NCBI RefSeq assembly: GCF_900172265.1
Contig: NZ_FWFK01000003.1
Location: 372,001-436,000, forward strand
Origin: Roseivivax jejudonensis
GTDB lineage: Bacteria; Pseudomonadota; Alphaproteobacteria; Rhodobacterales; Rhodobacteraceae
Length of the DNA stretch: 64,000 nucleotides
Direction of reading: 5' to 3'
The position numbers were made by a program, and so were the translations under genes. Below, one piece after another: positions 1 to 9,620 of this stretch. The notes beneath the pieces were generated by a model, which did not search any database, was not told the DNA's origin, and was given only the letters and a program-made list of their open reading frames with translations. Numbering within the stretch: the first letter of the stretch is position 1; each line of letters starts with the position of its first letter.

Positions 1-523
1 AATGCGCGATGAAGCGCGCGCCGATCGTGCAGCGCGCGCCGATCTTCGCGCCGGCATGCAACAGGCTGCCCGCGCCGATGCTGGTGCCCCAGCCGACATG
101 TGTCTGTGGGCCGATCACCGTGCCGTCACCGATCACCACGTCGGCCCCGATCACGCTGAACGGTCCGACGCTGACATCCGCGCCGAGCCGCGCGGACGGG
201 TCGATCACCGACATCGGGTGGATGCCGCGCGGATAGCCCTGCCCCGGATCCATCATCTCGGACAGGGCCGACAGGGCGTAGCGCGGGCGCGGCGCAAGGA
301 TCGCGGCGTCGAGGCCCATCCCTTGCCAGTCGGCCTCGGCCCAGAGCATGGCGGCGCGGGCGCGCCCCTTCGGCAGCGCCTCGGCGTATTCCGGCTTCAT
401 CGCCATGGCGAGCTGGTCGGGGGCCGCGTCGGCCGGCTCGGCGACGCCGGTCACGGCAAGGGAGGTGTCGCCCGCGGCGTCGAGCCCGAGCGCGGCGGCG
501 ATGTCTGCGATGGTGTGCGTCAT
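1..523 (-). CDS. lpxD: UDP-3-O-acylglucosamine N-acyltransferase (LpxD), 5' part only
   Basis: The gene runs off the left edge, so only about the first 174 residues are visible. LpxD adds the second 3-hydroxyacyl chain to UDP-3-O-acylglucosamine in lipid A synthesis in the cytoplasm. The first ~100 residues resemble the LpxD N-terminal domain. They are followed by hexapeptide repeats of a left-handed beta helix (VIDPSARLGADVSVGPFSVI, then further I/V-G-x turns through GAGSLLHAGAKIGARCTIG). The start ATG at 521-523 has GGAGG five bases upstream, and that site lies inside a hairpin that follows the stop codon of the upstream L,D-transpeptidase gene. It is the second gene of a leftward pair. The family call is solid; a second LpxD-like paralogue cannot be excluded because the C-terminus is missing. 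Confidence 0.85.
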   Translation of the reverse strand, partial: MTHTIADIAAALGLDAAGDTSLAVTGVAEPADAAPDQLAMAMKPEYAEALPKGRARAAMLWAEADWQGMGLDAAILAPRPRYALSALSEMMDPGQGYPRGIHPMSVIDPSARLGADVSVGPFSVIGADVVIGDGTVIGPQTHVGWGTSIGAGSLLHAGAKIGARCTIGARFIAH

Positions 524-528
524 GCGGG

Positions 529-552
529 CCTCCGGGCTGTGGTGCCCGGAGG
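529..552 (-). promoter_or_regulatory. Hairpin holding the lpxD ribosome binding site
   Basis: A perfect 9-bp inverted repeat (cctccgggc at 529-537, gcccggagg at 544-552) with a 6-base loop fills the gap between the transpeptidase stop (554-556) and the lpxD start (523). On the minus strand the 3' arm contains the lpxD GGAGG. No U-run follows, so it is unlikely to be an intrinsic terminator. The position suggests translational coupling: a ribosome ending at the upstream stop would hold the hairpin open. That role is inferred. Confidence 0.55.
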
Positions 553-553
553 T

Positions 554-2155
554 CTAGCTTTCCCCGCGGCCGAGAGCCACCCCCGCCCGGTCGAGCGCTG
601 CCCAGATGCGCGCGTCGCGGCCGTAGATGTCGTCACGGAATTGCACCCGCCCCTTCGCCTGGGTGAACGCCGTGCGGTAGATCAGGTGAACCGGCACCGG
701 CTGCTCGAGGTTCACGCGCGCCTCGTTGCCGTAGCGCAGACGTTCCTGGAAGAAGCCCTCCGGGTCGCTTGTCTGGCGCGCCAGCAGAGCATGCGCGAAG
801 CCAAACGGATCGCCGAGGCGGATACAGCCATGCGAATACGCGCGGCGGTCGCGGTCGAACAGGTGCTTGGTCGGCGTGTCGTGAAGGTAGATGTTGTACT
901 TGTTCGGGAACATGAACTTCACCTTGCCGAGCGCGTTGTTCGGCCCCGGCGGCTGACGCATGGAATAGGGAAAGTTCGATCCGAACCCGCGGCTGCGGTT
1001 CACGACCTGGCCGCGGCTGTTGATGATCTGAAGATGGCTGACCGCGTACGGGTTGCGACGCAACTGCGGCAGGTATTCGTTGCGGATGATCGATCGCGGC
1101 ACGTACCAGGCCGGGTTGATCACCATGTGGTCCATCTCGTCGGAGAACTCCGGCGTCCGGCGCCCGCCTTCGTCCGAGCCGATGACCGCCCGAGTCTCGA
1201 AGGTCAGCGTTTCGCCATCGTAGATCCGCGCCTTGAACTCGGGCAGATTCACCTTGATGTGGCGACCGTCCAGTCCCTCGGGACGATTGAGCCAGCGCTC
1301 GCGTTCCATCGCGACGAGAATCTGCTGCAGACGCTCCTCGGCCGAGACGTTGATGGCCGACAGCGTTGCGCCGCCCGCGATCCCGTCGATGGCCAGCCCG
1401 TGATCGGCCTGCAGGGTCTCGACAGCGGCTTCCATCTTTCGGTCGTAGGTGGCGGTCACCGTGGGAGCGAGGTAGCCCATCGCGATCAGGCGGTCGCGCA
1501 GCGCCACCACACCATCGCCCGTAGCGCCCCGCTCCATCTTGCCCGACGGGACCGCGGGGCCCCAGCCGCCGCGGGAGACCATGCGTTCGAACCGCATCTT
1601 CTCGCGCATGAGCCGGACGTATTCGCGGCTCTGCGGTGCAAGTGTGCGAAAAACGGCGCGCGGATCCCCTTCCTCGACTGCGGCGAGAAGCTCGGCCGGA
1701 TCGCGGGTCACGCGTTCGCGCTTGAGATCGGAATCGACCCGAGACGGATCGAGCGCACCGCTTCCGAGAGTGCGCGCGAATTCGAGATACGCCTCCGTCA
1801 GTGTCACATCCAGCAGCCCGCGATCGCGCGAGGTTCGGGCCGCGCGCATCTCGGCCATCAGGCGGGAGGGATCGAAGCGTGCGGCGGGAAGGCCGTGCAG
1901 GCTCGCTGTCCCGAGCGCCTCCAAAAGTGCCGCACGACGTGCTCGGTGCGTCTCGTCGGCCCCTGTCCAGAGTGGCTCGAACGAGCGGTCGCGGTAGAAC
2001 GCGGCGACGGCCTCGTCTCCCGAAACGGATTCGGCCACCGCCTGCTTGAACGCGGTGACCTGAGCCTGTCCGCTCGTGGGAGACACTGCGAGGAGCAGCG
2101 CGGCCGTGCCGGCCAAAAGAAACCGCTTCATCGCAGGGCTGGCCTGACGTCGCAT
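554..2155 (-). CDS. Murein L,D-transpeptidase (YkuD domain, YcbB-like)
   Basis: A 533-residue exported enzyme predicted to form or remodel 3-3 cross-links in peptidoglycan. A signal peptide is visible near the N-terminus (MKRFLLAGTAALLLAV, ending near GQAQ). A long helical scaffold follows, then a peptidoglycan-binding-like segment (LQADHGLAIDGIAGGATLS), and then the YkuD catalytic domain with the motif SHGCIRL carrying the nucleophilic Cys. Size and order match the large YcbB/LdtD group rather than the small ErfK group. I chose the ATG at 2155 because GGAG lies 8 bases upstream (2164-2167); the upstream in-frame start at 2188 lacks this, and 2131 is a third option. It stands first in a leftward pair with lpxD. 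Confidence 0.9.
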   Translation of the reverse strand: MRRQASPAMKRFLLAGTAALLLAVSPTSGQAQVTAFKQAVAESVSGDEAVAAFYRDRSFEPLWTGADETHRARRAALLEALGTASLHGLPAARFDPSRLMAEMRAARTSRDRGLLDVTLTEAYLEFARTLGSGALDPSRVDSDLKRERVTRDPAELLAAVEEGDPRAVFRTLAPQSREYVRLMREKMRFERMVSRGGWGPAVPSGKMERGATGDGVVALRDRLIAMGYLAPTVTATYDRKMEAAVETLQADHGLAIDGIAGGATLSAINVSAEERLQQILVAMERERWLNRPEGLDGRHIKVNLPEFKARIYDGETLTFETRAVIGSDEGGRRTPEFSDEMDHMVINPAWYVPRSIIRNEYLPQLRRNPYAVSHLQIINSRGQVVNRSRGFGSNFPYSMRQPPGPNNALGKVKFMFPNKYNIYLHDTPTKHLFDRDRRAYSHGCIRLGDPFGFAHALLARQTSDPEGFFQERLRYGNEARVNLEQPVPVHLIYRTAFTQAKGRVQFRDDIYGRDARIWAALDRAGVALGRGES

Positions 2156-2516
2156 CAAAGTCGCTCCATATTCATTAATGAATTCCACTTATTGAAAGTG
2201 GAGTCGGAAAGTTCTGCCAAGTCCATTCACAAACGCCTCAGATGCCGAAAACGGGCATTGCCTGATGCCCGGACGCATCGCCGCAAGGGTGAACGGAACG
2301 GGTACAAGCCCCGGAGTCTGGCGAAATTTCGGCGATATGCCGCCGATCCGACGCTGCTGCGGAACCAGAACCGCTCCTGTACTTTTCCGGCCGATTTCTG
2401 TGTGCAATAAAAATTAAGACATCTGGGGAAAGATGGCAGGGCCGGCGCAACGACGTCGGCGTATCGGCAGCAGTCAAGACAACGACTTCGGGACAGAAAG
2501 CGGGACAGTCACTCAC
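2156..2516. other. Divergent intergenic region between transpeptidase and M15 peptidase genes
   Basis: This 361-base stretch separates two divergent cell-wall genes. It holds a 14-bp palindrome (attcattaatgaat, 2170-2183) just upstream of the transpeptidase RBS, followed at once by a 7-bp inverted repeat (tccactt 2184-2190 / aagtgga 2196-2202). These are candidate operator or leader structures. No convincing promoter hexamers or small gene were recognised in the rest. Confidence 0.4.
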
Positions 2517-3086
2517 ATGACCGACGGAATCACTGGCAGCCTCTCGCGGCGCGGCCTTCTGAAGGCGTTCGCCGCAACCACTCTCACGGCAGCACCGACT
2601 TTCGCCAACGCCGCAGGCTTCCTGCGCGGCGGCGGCGATATCCGGCGCATCAAGATGTATTCCGGCCGCACCGGCGAGCGCATCGACATGATCTACTGGG
2701 TCGAGGGCGACTACATCGCCGACGCGGTCAAGGAGATCACCTACTTCATGCGCGACTGGCGCAATGACCAGGTCAAGGACATCGACCTGCGGACGATCGA
2801 CATCATGGCAGCCGCGCACAACATGATGGACTGCAGCGAGCCCTACATGCTTATCTCGGGCTACCGGAGCCCGGCGACCAACGCGATGTTGCGTTCGCGC
2901 TCCTCGGGCGTCGCAAAGAACTCGCGCCACCTGAAGGGCGAGGCCGCGGATTTGCGCCTCTCTTCGCGATCGGTGAACCAGATGGCGCGCGCCGCCGCCG
3001 CGTGCCGCGCGGGTGGCGTCGGCCGCTACACCGGATCCAACTTCGTTCACATGGATTGCGGCCCGGTGCGCAGCTGGGGAAGCTGA
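2517..3086 (+). CDS. Tat-exported DUF882/YcbK-type M15 peptidase
   Basis: A 189-residue protein of the DUF882 (peptidase M15A-like) family, which are periplasmic zinc-dependent murein hydrolase relatives. The N-terminus has a twin-arginine signal (SRRGLLKAFAATTL) with cleavage likely after TFANA. Probable zinc ligands are the His and Asp of SRHLKGEAADLRL and the His of NFVHMDCGP near the C-terminus. I chose the ATG at 2517, which puts the Arg pair about 15 residues in, as usual for Tat signals; the ATG at 2433 would add 28 atypical residues. It is followed by an intrinsic terminator and is divergent from the L,D-transpeptidase. In many bacteria the two families occur together in peptidoglycan turnover. 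Confidence 0.85.
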   Translation: MTDGITGSLSRRGLLKAFAATTLTAAPTFANAAGFLRGGGDIRRIKMYSGRTGERIDMIYWVEGDYIADAVKEITYFMRDWRNDQVKDIDLRTIDIMAAAHNMMDCSEPYMLISGYRSPATNAMLRSRSSGVAKNSRHLKGEAADLRLSSRSVNQMARAAAACRAGGVGRYTGSNFVHMDCGPVRSWGS

Positions 3087-3116
3087 GCAACCATCCGTCG
3101 TGGATGCATCGATCAG

Positions 3117-3137
3117 GGCGCCTTCGGGCGCCTTTTT
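3117..3137 (+). terminator. Rho-independent terminator after the M15 peptidase gene
   Basis: A 6-bp stem (ggcgcc at 3117-3122 and 3127-3132) with a TTCG tetraloop is followed by five T residues. It lies about 30 bases after the peptidase stop codon. Confidence 0.85.
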
Positions 3138-3233
3138 CGTTCGGGCCATCATGGCAAAGCAACACTGCGAACGACCGCATCGTTCCCGAGAGCACAACAC
3201 ATTCAATGCGTTGGAGGGTGTTGTGGAAGTAGG

Positions 3234-3310
3234 TGGCGCGGTTGACGGGGCTCGAACCCGCGACCCCCGGCGTGACAGGCCGGTACTCTAACCAACTGAG
3301 CTACAACCGC
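3234..3310 (-). tRNA. tRNA-Asp (GTC), copy 1
   Basis: On the minus strand the 77-nt sequence folds as a complete tRNA. It begins GCGGTTGTAGCTCAGTTGG, has the anticodon loop CTGTCAC (anticodon GTC, Asp), the T-loop GGTTCGAGCCC, discriminator G and an encoded CCA at 3234-3236. It is identical to copy 2 and separated from it by 35 bases. Confidence 0.97.
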
Positions 3311-3345
3311 GCATGGCGCCGGATGGCAGCGGATCGGACAGCATG

Positions 3346-3422
3346 TGGCGCGGTTGACGGGGCTCGAACCCGCGACCCCCGGCGTGACAGGCCGGTACTC
3401 TAACCAACTGAGCTACAACCGC
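3346..3422 (-). tRNA. tRNA-Asp (GTC), copy 2
   Basis: This is a second 77-nt copy with the same sequence, anticodon GTC and encoded CCA at 3346-3348. On the minus strand it lies upstream of copy 1, so the two are probably one transcript. The 173 bases between it and the pirin stop show no recognised feature. Confidence 0.97.
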
Positions 3423-3595
3423 ACATGCTGTCCGCCCGTGCTCGGGCGTGGGGCGGTTCTTAGGCGGGCCACTTCTGCACGTCAAGCGGATTTGGGCAGC
3501 TTTCGGAACAGATTCCGCGACCGTGGAACGCGCGGCCACAATCGCCGCCGCGCGCCGTGCGATAGGCCCGGCGAAGCGACAATCGCACCCGCCGT

Positions 3596-4534
3596 TCAGC
3601 GCTCCGGCAGCGGAATGAACTCCGCATCGTCGCCCGCCGGCAGTCGGAAGCGGCCATGCGCCCAATCCTCGCGCCGCCATGCCTCCTTCGCCTCCTCTAT
3701 CCGCTCTTTCGACGAGGCGACGAAGTTCCACCAGATATAGCGCGGCCCTTCGAGCGTCTCGCCGCCGAGAAGCATGACCCGAGCGCCCTGCCCGCCGGCC
3801 TTCATCGACACACGGTCGCCGGGACGGAACACCATCATGCGGCCGGCCTCGTAGGTCTCGCCCGCGATGGCGACGGATCCTTCGACGACGTAGACACCCC
3901 GATCCTCGTGGTCGTCAGGCAGCGGAATCTGCGCGCCCGGGTCGAGGACCGCATCGGCGTAGAACATCTCGGACGCGGTTTCGACCGGTGCCCGCTCGCC
4001 CCAGGCGGAGCCGAGGATCAACCGGACCTGCTTGCCCTCGCCTTCCATGAACGGCAGCGAGTCGCGCCCGGCGTGCTGGAAGAGTGGCGCGCGATCCTCG
4101 TGATCCTTCGGAAGCGCCACCCAGGTTTGTATCCCGAAGAACGGCATCGGCTCGGTCTGCGTCGCATCGTCGGTGCGCTCCGAATGGGTGATGCCGTGAC
4201 CGGCGACCATCCAGTTGACCGCGCCGGGCTCGATCCAGGCATCGGTGCCGAGGCTGTCGCGGTGGTGCATGCGCCCGCGGTAGAGGTAGCTGATCGTCGC
4301 GAGACCGATATGCGGATGCGGCCGCACATCGAGGCCCTTGGTCGGCAGAAGCTCCGCCGGGCCCATCTGGTCGAAGAAGATGAACGGGCCGACCATCTGC
4401 CGTCGCGGCGCCGGCAGCGCGCGACGCACCTCGAACCCGCCGAGGTCGCGGGCACGCGGGACAATGACCGTTTCGATGGAATCGACCTCGTCACCGGTCG
4501 GGCAGTGCGGGTCGAGTGCGGGGTTCCAACTCAT
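3596..4534 (-). CDS. Pirin family protein
   Basis: A 312-residue bicupin of the pirin family, cytoplasmic metal-binding proteins of which some have quercetin 2,3-dioxygenase activity. The N-terminal cupin holds the family pattern FIFFDQMGPAELLP followed by DVRPHPHIGLATISYLYRG with the metal-binding His residues, then GITHSER. The C-terminal cupin is degenerate, as usual. The ATG at 4534 has GGAGG 7 bases upstream; an upstream in-frame start would add 16 residues and lacks such a site. The gene stands alone, divergent from an ABC exporter operon. Its substrate cannot be told from sequence. Confidence 0.9.
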   Translation of the reverse strand: MSWNPALDPHCPTGDEVDSIETVIVPRARDLGGFEVRRALPAPRRQMVGPFIFFDQMGPAELLPTKGLDVRPHPHIGLATISYLYRGRMHHRDSLGTDAWIEPGAVNWMVAGHGITHSERTDDATQTEPMPFFGIQTWVALPKDHEDRAPLFQHAGRDSLPFMEGEGKQVRLILGSAWGERAPVETASEMFYADAVLDPGAQIPLPDDHEDRGVYVVEGSVAIAGETYEAGRMMVFRPGDRVSMKAGGQGARVMLLGGETLEGPRYIWWNFVASSKERIEEAKEAWRREDWAHGRFRLPAGDDAEFIPLPER

Positions 4535-4731
4535 CTTCGATCCTCCTGTCGGGATTGAAGCAAAGATAGCGCGTTGACACACGCGCGAAAGTCCTCAGAA
4601 AGCGCCGAATGGGTGCGCGATCGCACAGAGTGCGGCGCCAAGATGCCGCGCCGGGGCGACCTTTCCGGACACCGGGGCGCGCCTAGCTGACACCGGGCCG
4701 GTTGATGGCCGGACAGCACGACGGAGATGGA

Positions 4732-5381
<650 letters not shown>

Positions 5382-5385
<4 letters not shown>

Positions 5386-7784
5386 CGCGCACGGCGATCA
5401 TCGCGCTCCTGTCGCATTGGCGGCGACACCGGCTGCAGCTCGCAATGCTGCTGATCGGTCTGGCGCTGGCCACCGCGCTCTGGTCCGGGGTCCAGGCGAT
5501 CAATTCCGAGGCGCGCAAGAGCTATGACCGCGCCGCGGCCACGCTCGGGCAGGACACGCTCGACCGGCTGTCGGCCCCGGATGGCGTCACCCTGTCCGAG
5601 TTCGTCGAGCTGCGGCGCGCGGGCTACCTCGTCAGCCCGGTGATCGAGGGCAACTCGCGGATCGACGCGGCGCGACTGCGCATCCTCGGCGTGGATCCGC
5701 TGACCGCCCCGCCTCAGGCCGGGCTTGCCGCGCTGGCCGGCGACGGCGACGTTCTGGCCGACTTCCTCGGATCCGAGGGGCTCCTGCTGGTTGCGCCGGA
5801 AACCGCGGCGGAGCTGGACGGCACGGACCTGCCCCCGAGGCGCATCGCGGCCGACCTCTCGCCCGGCATCGCGATCACCGACATCACCACCGCCCAGCGC
5901 CTTCTCGACCGCGAACGCCTGTCCTACCTCAGCGTCTGGCAGCAGCAACCGGCGGGCCTTCCGCCCCTGGAGTCCGCGACGGACCTCGCGCGGACCACGC
6001 CGGAGGACGGCACCGACCTCGCGGAACTCACCGACAGCTTCCACCTCAACCTGACCGCGTTCGGCTTCCTCGCCTTTGGCGTCGGTCTGTTCATTGTGCA
6101 ATCGGCCATCGGCCTCGCGGTGGAGCAGCGGCGCCAGACCTTCCGCACGCTGCGTGCGCTCGGCCTTCCGTTGCGACGACTGGTGGCGCTTCTGGCGACG
6201 GAACTGGCTGCTTTCGCGCTGCTCGCCGGAACGGTCGGGCTGGGGCTCGGCTACGCCATCGCCGCCGCGCTCCTGCCTGGAGTGGCAGGGACCCTGCGCG
6301 GGCTCTACGGCGCGCCTGTGTCCGGCATGCTGAGCTTCGATCCGCTTTGGGCACTCGCCGGGCTCGGTCTCACGCTCGCCGGCACCGCCGTTGCCGGCGG
6401 ACAGGCGCTTTGGACTGTCGCCCGGATGCCGCTCCTCGCGCCGGCCCAGCCGCGGGCCTGGGCGATGGCGTCGGCCCGCACGTTGCGGCTGCAGGGCGCC
6501 GCGGCTCTCGTCCTCCTGACGCTCGCAGTGATCCTCGTGGTCGCAGGCGGATCGCTCCTCGCGGCGTTCGGGAGCCTCGCGGCGCTTCTGATCGGCTCGG
6601 CACTGGCGCTGCCACCGCTCCTGATCGGCGCGCTCCGCCTGGCGCGGCCGCTGGCGCGTGGGCCGGTGGGCGAATGGCTCCTCGCGGATGCGCGCCAGCA
6701 GGTGCCGGCGCTGTCGTTGGCATTGATGGCGCTCCTCTTGGCGCTGTCGGCGAACGTGGGTGTCGGCACGATGGTGGGCTCGTTCCGCACGACGTTCACC
6801 GGCTGGCTCGACCACAGGCTCGCGGCCGAACTCTACGTCACCGCACCGGACGAGGAAACGGCCGCGCAGGTGCGCGAGATCGCGGCGACGGACGCGCGCG
6901 AGATCCTGCCGTCGGCCTCGGTCGACCTGACGGTGGCCGGCCAGCCCGCCACCCTGATCGGGATCGCCGCCGACGCCGCGACCTTCCGCGAGGGCTGGCC
7001 GCTTCTGCAGGCGGAGCCCGACGTGTGGGACCGGCTCGCAGCCGGAGACGGGGTTCTGATCAACGAACAGCTGTACCGGCGCGAAGACCTCGAACTCGGC
7101 GCACCGCTGACCCTGGCCGAGGGATGGCGCCTGCCGGTCGCGGGGATCTACGCCGATTATGGCAACCCGCAGGCGCAGCTGATGATCGGCAACGCTGTCC
7201 TGTCGGACCGCTACCCGGACCTGCCGCAGCTGCGCTTCGCGCTGCGCATCGCGCCGGACGCCGCGCCGGCGCTGGCCGAACGCCTGCGGCAGGAGACCGG
7301 CCTGCCGCAGCAGGCAGTGGTGAACCAGGCCGAGGTCAAGGCGATTTCGCTGCGGGTCTTCGATCAGACCTTCCTTGTGACCGGCGCGCTCAACGTCCTT
7401 ACCCTCGGGGTTGCCGGCGTGGCCGTGCTGACCGCGCTCCTGACGCTGTCGGGTCTGCGCCTGCCGCAGCTTGCGCCCCTCTGGGCGCTCGGGATCCGGC
7501 CGGCGCGGCTCGCACGGCTCGAGGTCGCGCGAACCCTGATCCTCGCAGTGCTGACCTGGGCGCTGGCGGTGCCGGTCGGCCTCGCGCTTGCGTGGGTCCT
7601 GCTCGCCCGGGTGAACGTCGCCGCGTTCGGCTGGCGGCTGCCCATGCTCTACTTCCCGGCCGAATGGCTGTGGCTGGCGGCCGCGGCGCTCACCGCGGCG
7701 GGGCTCGCCTGCGTCTGGCCCGCCTGGCGCCTGACGCGCCTGCCGCCGGACCGTCTGCTGAGGATCTTCGCCAATGAGAGATAG
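5382..7784 (+). CDS. FtsX/MacB-type ABC transporter permease
   Basis: An 800-residue membrane protein with an N-terminal anchor (LQLAMLLIGLALATALW), a large soluble domain, then a cluster of hydrophobic helices near residues 220-330. A second block of helices, a second soluble domain and a C-terminal set of helices follow. This duplicated FtsX layout is typical of fused exporters of the MacB/LolCE class. It starts with GTG at 5382, overlapping the ATPase stop (GTGA); the reading frame stays open upstream, but that part is out-of-frame translation of the ATPase gene. Its end overlaps the next gene by 11 bases. The substrate is not known; coupling to a secreted AttH-like protein suggests export of a lipid or hydrophobic molecule, which is inference. 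Confidence 0.88.
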
Positions 7785-8835
7785 GATCTGCTGCGCCCTC
7801 GCCGCCGCGCTGTGGCTGGCCGGGCCTGCCCATGCACAGGGCTATGCCGGCCTCGGGGCCGAGGCCGGCGCCGAGTTCGCGATACCGCGCGCGGATACGT
7901 CGTTCGACTTTCCCGCCGATCACTTCGCGCATCCGGGCTATCGCATCGAATGGTGGTATCTCACGGCCAACCTTGAAGGCTCGGACGGCACACCCTACGG
8001 CATCCAGTGGACGCTGTTCCGATCGGCCCTCGCGCCGAGTCGGACGGACGGCTGGGAGACCGACCAGGTCTGGCTCGGTCATGCCGCCGTCACCACGCCT
8101 GATGCGCACCTCTTCGACGAGCGGTTTGCGCGCGGCGGCATCGGTCAGGCCGGCGTGGCCGAACCGTTCGACGCCTTCATCGATGATTGGTCGATGCGTT
8201 CGACCGGGGGCGACGATCCGCTCGACCGGATCGCGCTGACCGCGCGCGGCGACTCGTTCTCCTACGATCTCGCGCTCACCGCGGAGGGGCCGCTCATTCG
8301 CCACGGCGATGCGGGGTACTCGGTCAAGTCGCTTGAGGGCCAGGCAAGCTACTATTACTCGCAGCCCTTCTACGAGGTCGAGGGCACGCTGTCCCTGCCC
8401 CGTGGCGACATACAGGTCACCGGCAGCGCGTGGCTCGATCGCGAATGGTCGTCGCAGCCCTTGTCCGAGAACCAGAGCGGCTGGGACTGGTTTTCGCTCA
8501 CCTTCGACAGCGGCGCGAAGATGATGGCGTTCGGCCTGCGCACGGATGCCGAGGGCACGCATTTCACCTCCGCGACATGGATCGAACCGGACGGCGAGGC
8601 AACCGCCTACGGCGACGGTGCGGTCACGCTCACCACGCTCGAGACGGGAGAGGTGGCAGACCGCACGCTGCCGCTGCGGTGGAGGGTGGAACTGCCGGCG
8701 CGCGATCTCGACATCACGACCGCGCCGATCAACCGCGATGCCTGGATGGGCACGAGCTTTCCCTACTGGGAAGGCCCTGTCACGGTCAGCGGGAGCCATG
8801 CCGGACGCGGCTACCTGGAGATGACAGGCTACTGA
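7774..8835 (+). CDS. Secreted CrtC/AttH-like lipocalin-fold protein
   Basis: A 353-residue protein with a signal peptide (MRDRICCALAAALWLAGPAHA). The mature part matches the family of carotenoid 1,2-hydratase CrtC and Agrobacterium AttH, two lipocalin-like domains in tandem. Signature stretches are DHFAHPGYRIEWWYLTANLE near the N-terminus, the central GSAWLDREWSSQPL and GWDWFSLTFDSG. CrtC itself hydrates carotenoids, but AttH-type members next to ABC exporters have no assigned reaction, and no carotenoid genes are nearby. The start overlaps the permease end by 11 bases, so ATPase, permease and this protein form one operon. Acting as a periplasmic partner of the exporter is inferred from that order. 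Confidence 0.8.
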   Translation: MRDRICCALAAALWLAGPAHAQGYAGLGAEAGAEFAIPRADTSFDFPADHFAHPGYRIEWWYLTANLEGSDGTPYGIQWTLFRSALAPSRTDGWETDQVWLGHAAVTTPDAHLFDERFARGGIGQAGVAEPFDAFIDDWSMRSTGGDDPLDRIALTARGDSFSYDLALTAEGPLIRHGDAGYSVKSLEGQASYYYSQPFYEVEGTLSLPRGDIQVTGSAWLDREWSSQPLSENQSGWDWFSLTFDSGAKMMAFGLRTDAEGTHFTSATWIEPDGEATAYGDGAVTLTTLETGEVADRTLPLRWRVELPARDLDITTAPINRDAWMGTSFPYWEGPVTVSGSHAGRGYLEMTGY

Positions 8836-8927
8836 CTGATCGCGCGGAGGGGCTCACGATCCCTGGTGACGCCACCGCAATTTGCTGCCAACCTGCGCGC
8901 CGATGCCGGCGGCCGGAGCACACCATC

Positions 8928-9617
8928 ATGCAGCGATCGCAGATCAACGACATCCTCGCCGGTGCCGAGGCGATGATCCGCGCCCACGACGTGGCGCTGC
9001 CCCCCTTCGCGAACTGGAGCCCCGGGACATTTCGCGACCACGCCGGGACGGCTCGCCACCTTATTGACGCACGCTGCGGCTGGGACGTGACGGATTACGG
9101 CGCCGGCCGCTTCGACGAGATGGGGCTCGTGCTGTTCACGTTGCGCAACGGGCGTCTGGCCGACCTGCAGGCCGGCCGCGGCATGTGCTACGCCGAGAAG
9201 CTCCTGATCGTCCGCGAGGGTCAGCTCTCGCCGATGCACACGCATGCGCTCAAGGCCGAGGACATCATCAATCGTGGCGGCGGCACGCTGGTGGTGGAGC
9301 TGTTCGGATCGGGCGATGCGGGCGACTTCGCGCCCGACCGCGGCGTGCGGCTGCTGACCGACGGCCTATGGCGCGATGTAGCGCCCGGGGGGCGCGTGAA
9401 CCTCGCACCGGGCGAGAGCGTGACGCTCATGCCGGGCGACTGGCACGCGTTCTGGGCCGAGGGTGGCGACGTGCTCGTCGGCGAGGTGTCGACCGTCAAC
9501 GACGACGAAACCGACAACATCTTCCGCGAGCCCCTGCCCCGATTCGCCGAGATCGTCGAGGATGTCACCCCGACCCGCCTTCTGGTGAGCGACTACGCAG
9601 CGACGTTCGGCGGGTAG
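8928..9617 (+). CDS. D-lyxose ketol-isomerase family protein
   Basis: A 229-residue cupin matching the D-lyxose isomerase family (E. coli Z5688 group, about 227 aa), which interconverts D-lyxose and D-xylulose or D-mannose and D-fructose with a divalent metal. The family stretch SPMHTHALKAEDIINRGGG supplies the metal ligands (His 104, His 106 and a nearby Glu), and GDWHAFWAEGGDVLVGEVS carries the last His. The ATG at 8928 gives the usual family length. It follows the exporter operon after a 92-base gap in which no regulatory site was recognised, and it converges with the Crp/Fnr gene with only 3 bases between the stops. No sugar transporter or kinase is adjacent, so the physiological substrate is unclear. 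Confidence 0.85.
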   Translation: MQRSQINDILAGAEAMIRAHDVALPPFANWSPGTFRDHAGTARHLIDARCGWDVTDYGAGRFDEMGLVLFTLRNGRLADLQAGRGMCYAEKLLIVREGQLSPMHTHALKAEDIINRGGGTLVVELFGSGDAGDFAPDRGVRLLTDGLWRDVAPGGRVNLAPGESVTLMPGDWHAFWAEGGDVLVGEVSTVNDDETDNIFREPLPRFAEIVEDVTPTRLLVSDYAATFGG

Positions 9618-9620
9618 TTC

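Noticed and set aside
2-2410. An 802-codon open frame on the plus strand across lpxD and the transpeptidase gene
   Set aside because: It is antisense to two well-supported genes, has no family signature, and long antisense frames are common in GC-rich DNA.
4574-4579. TTGACA as a -35 box for the ABC exporter operon
   Set aside because: No acceptable -10 sequence occurs at 16-18 bases downstream.
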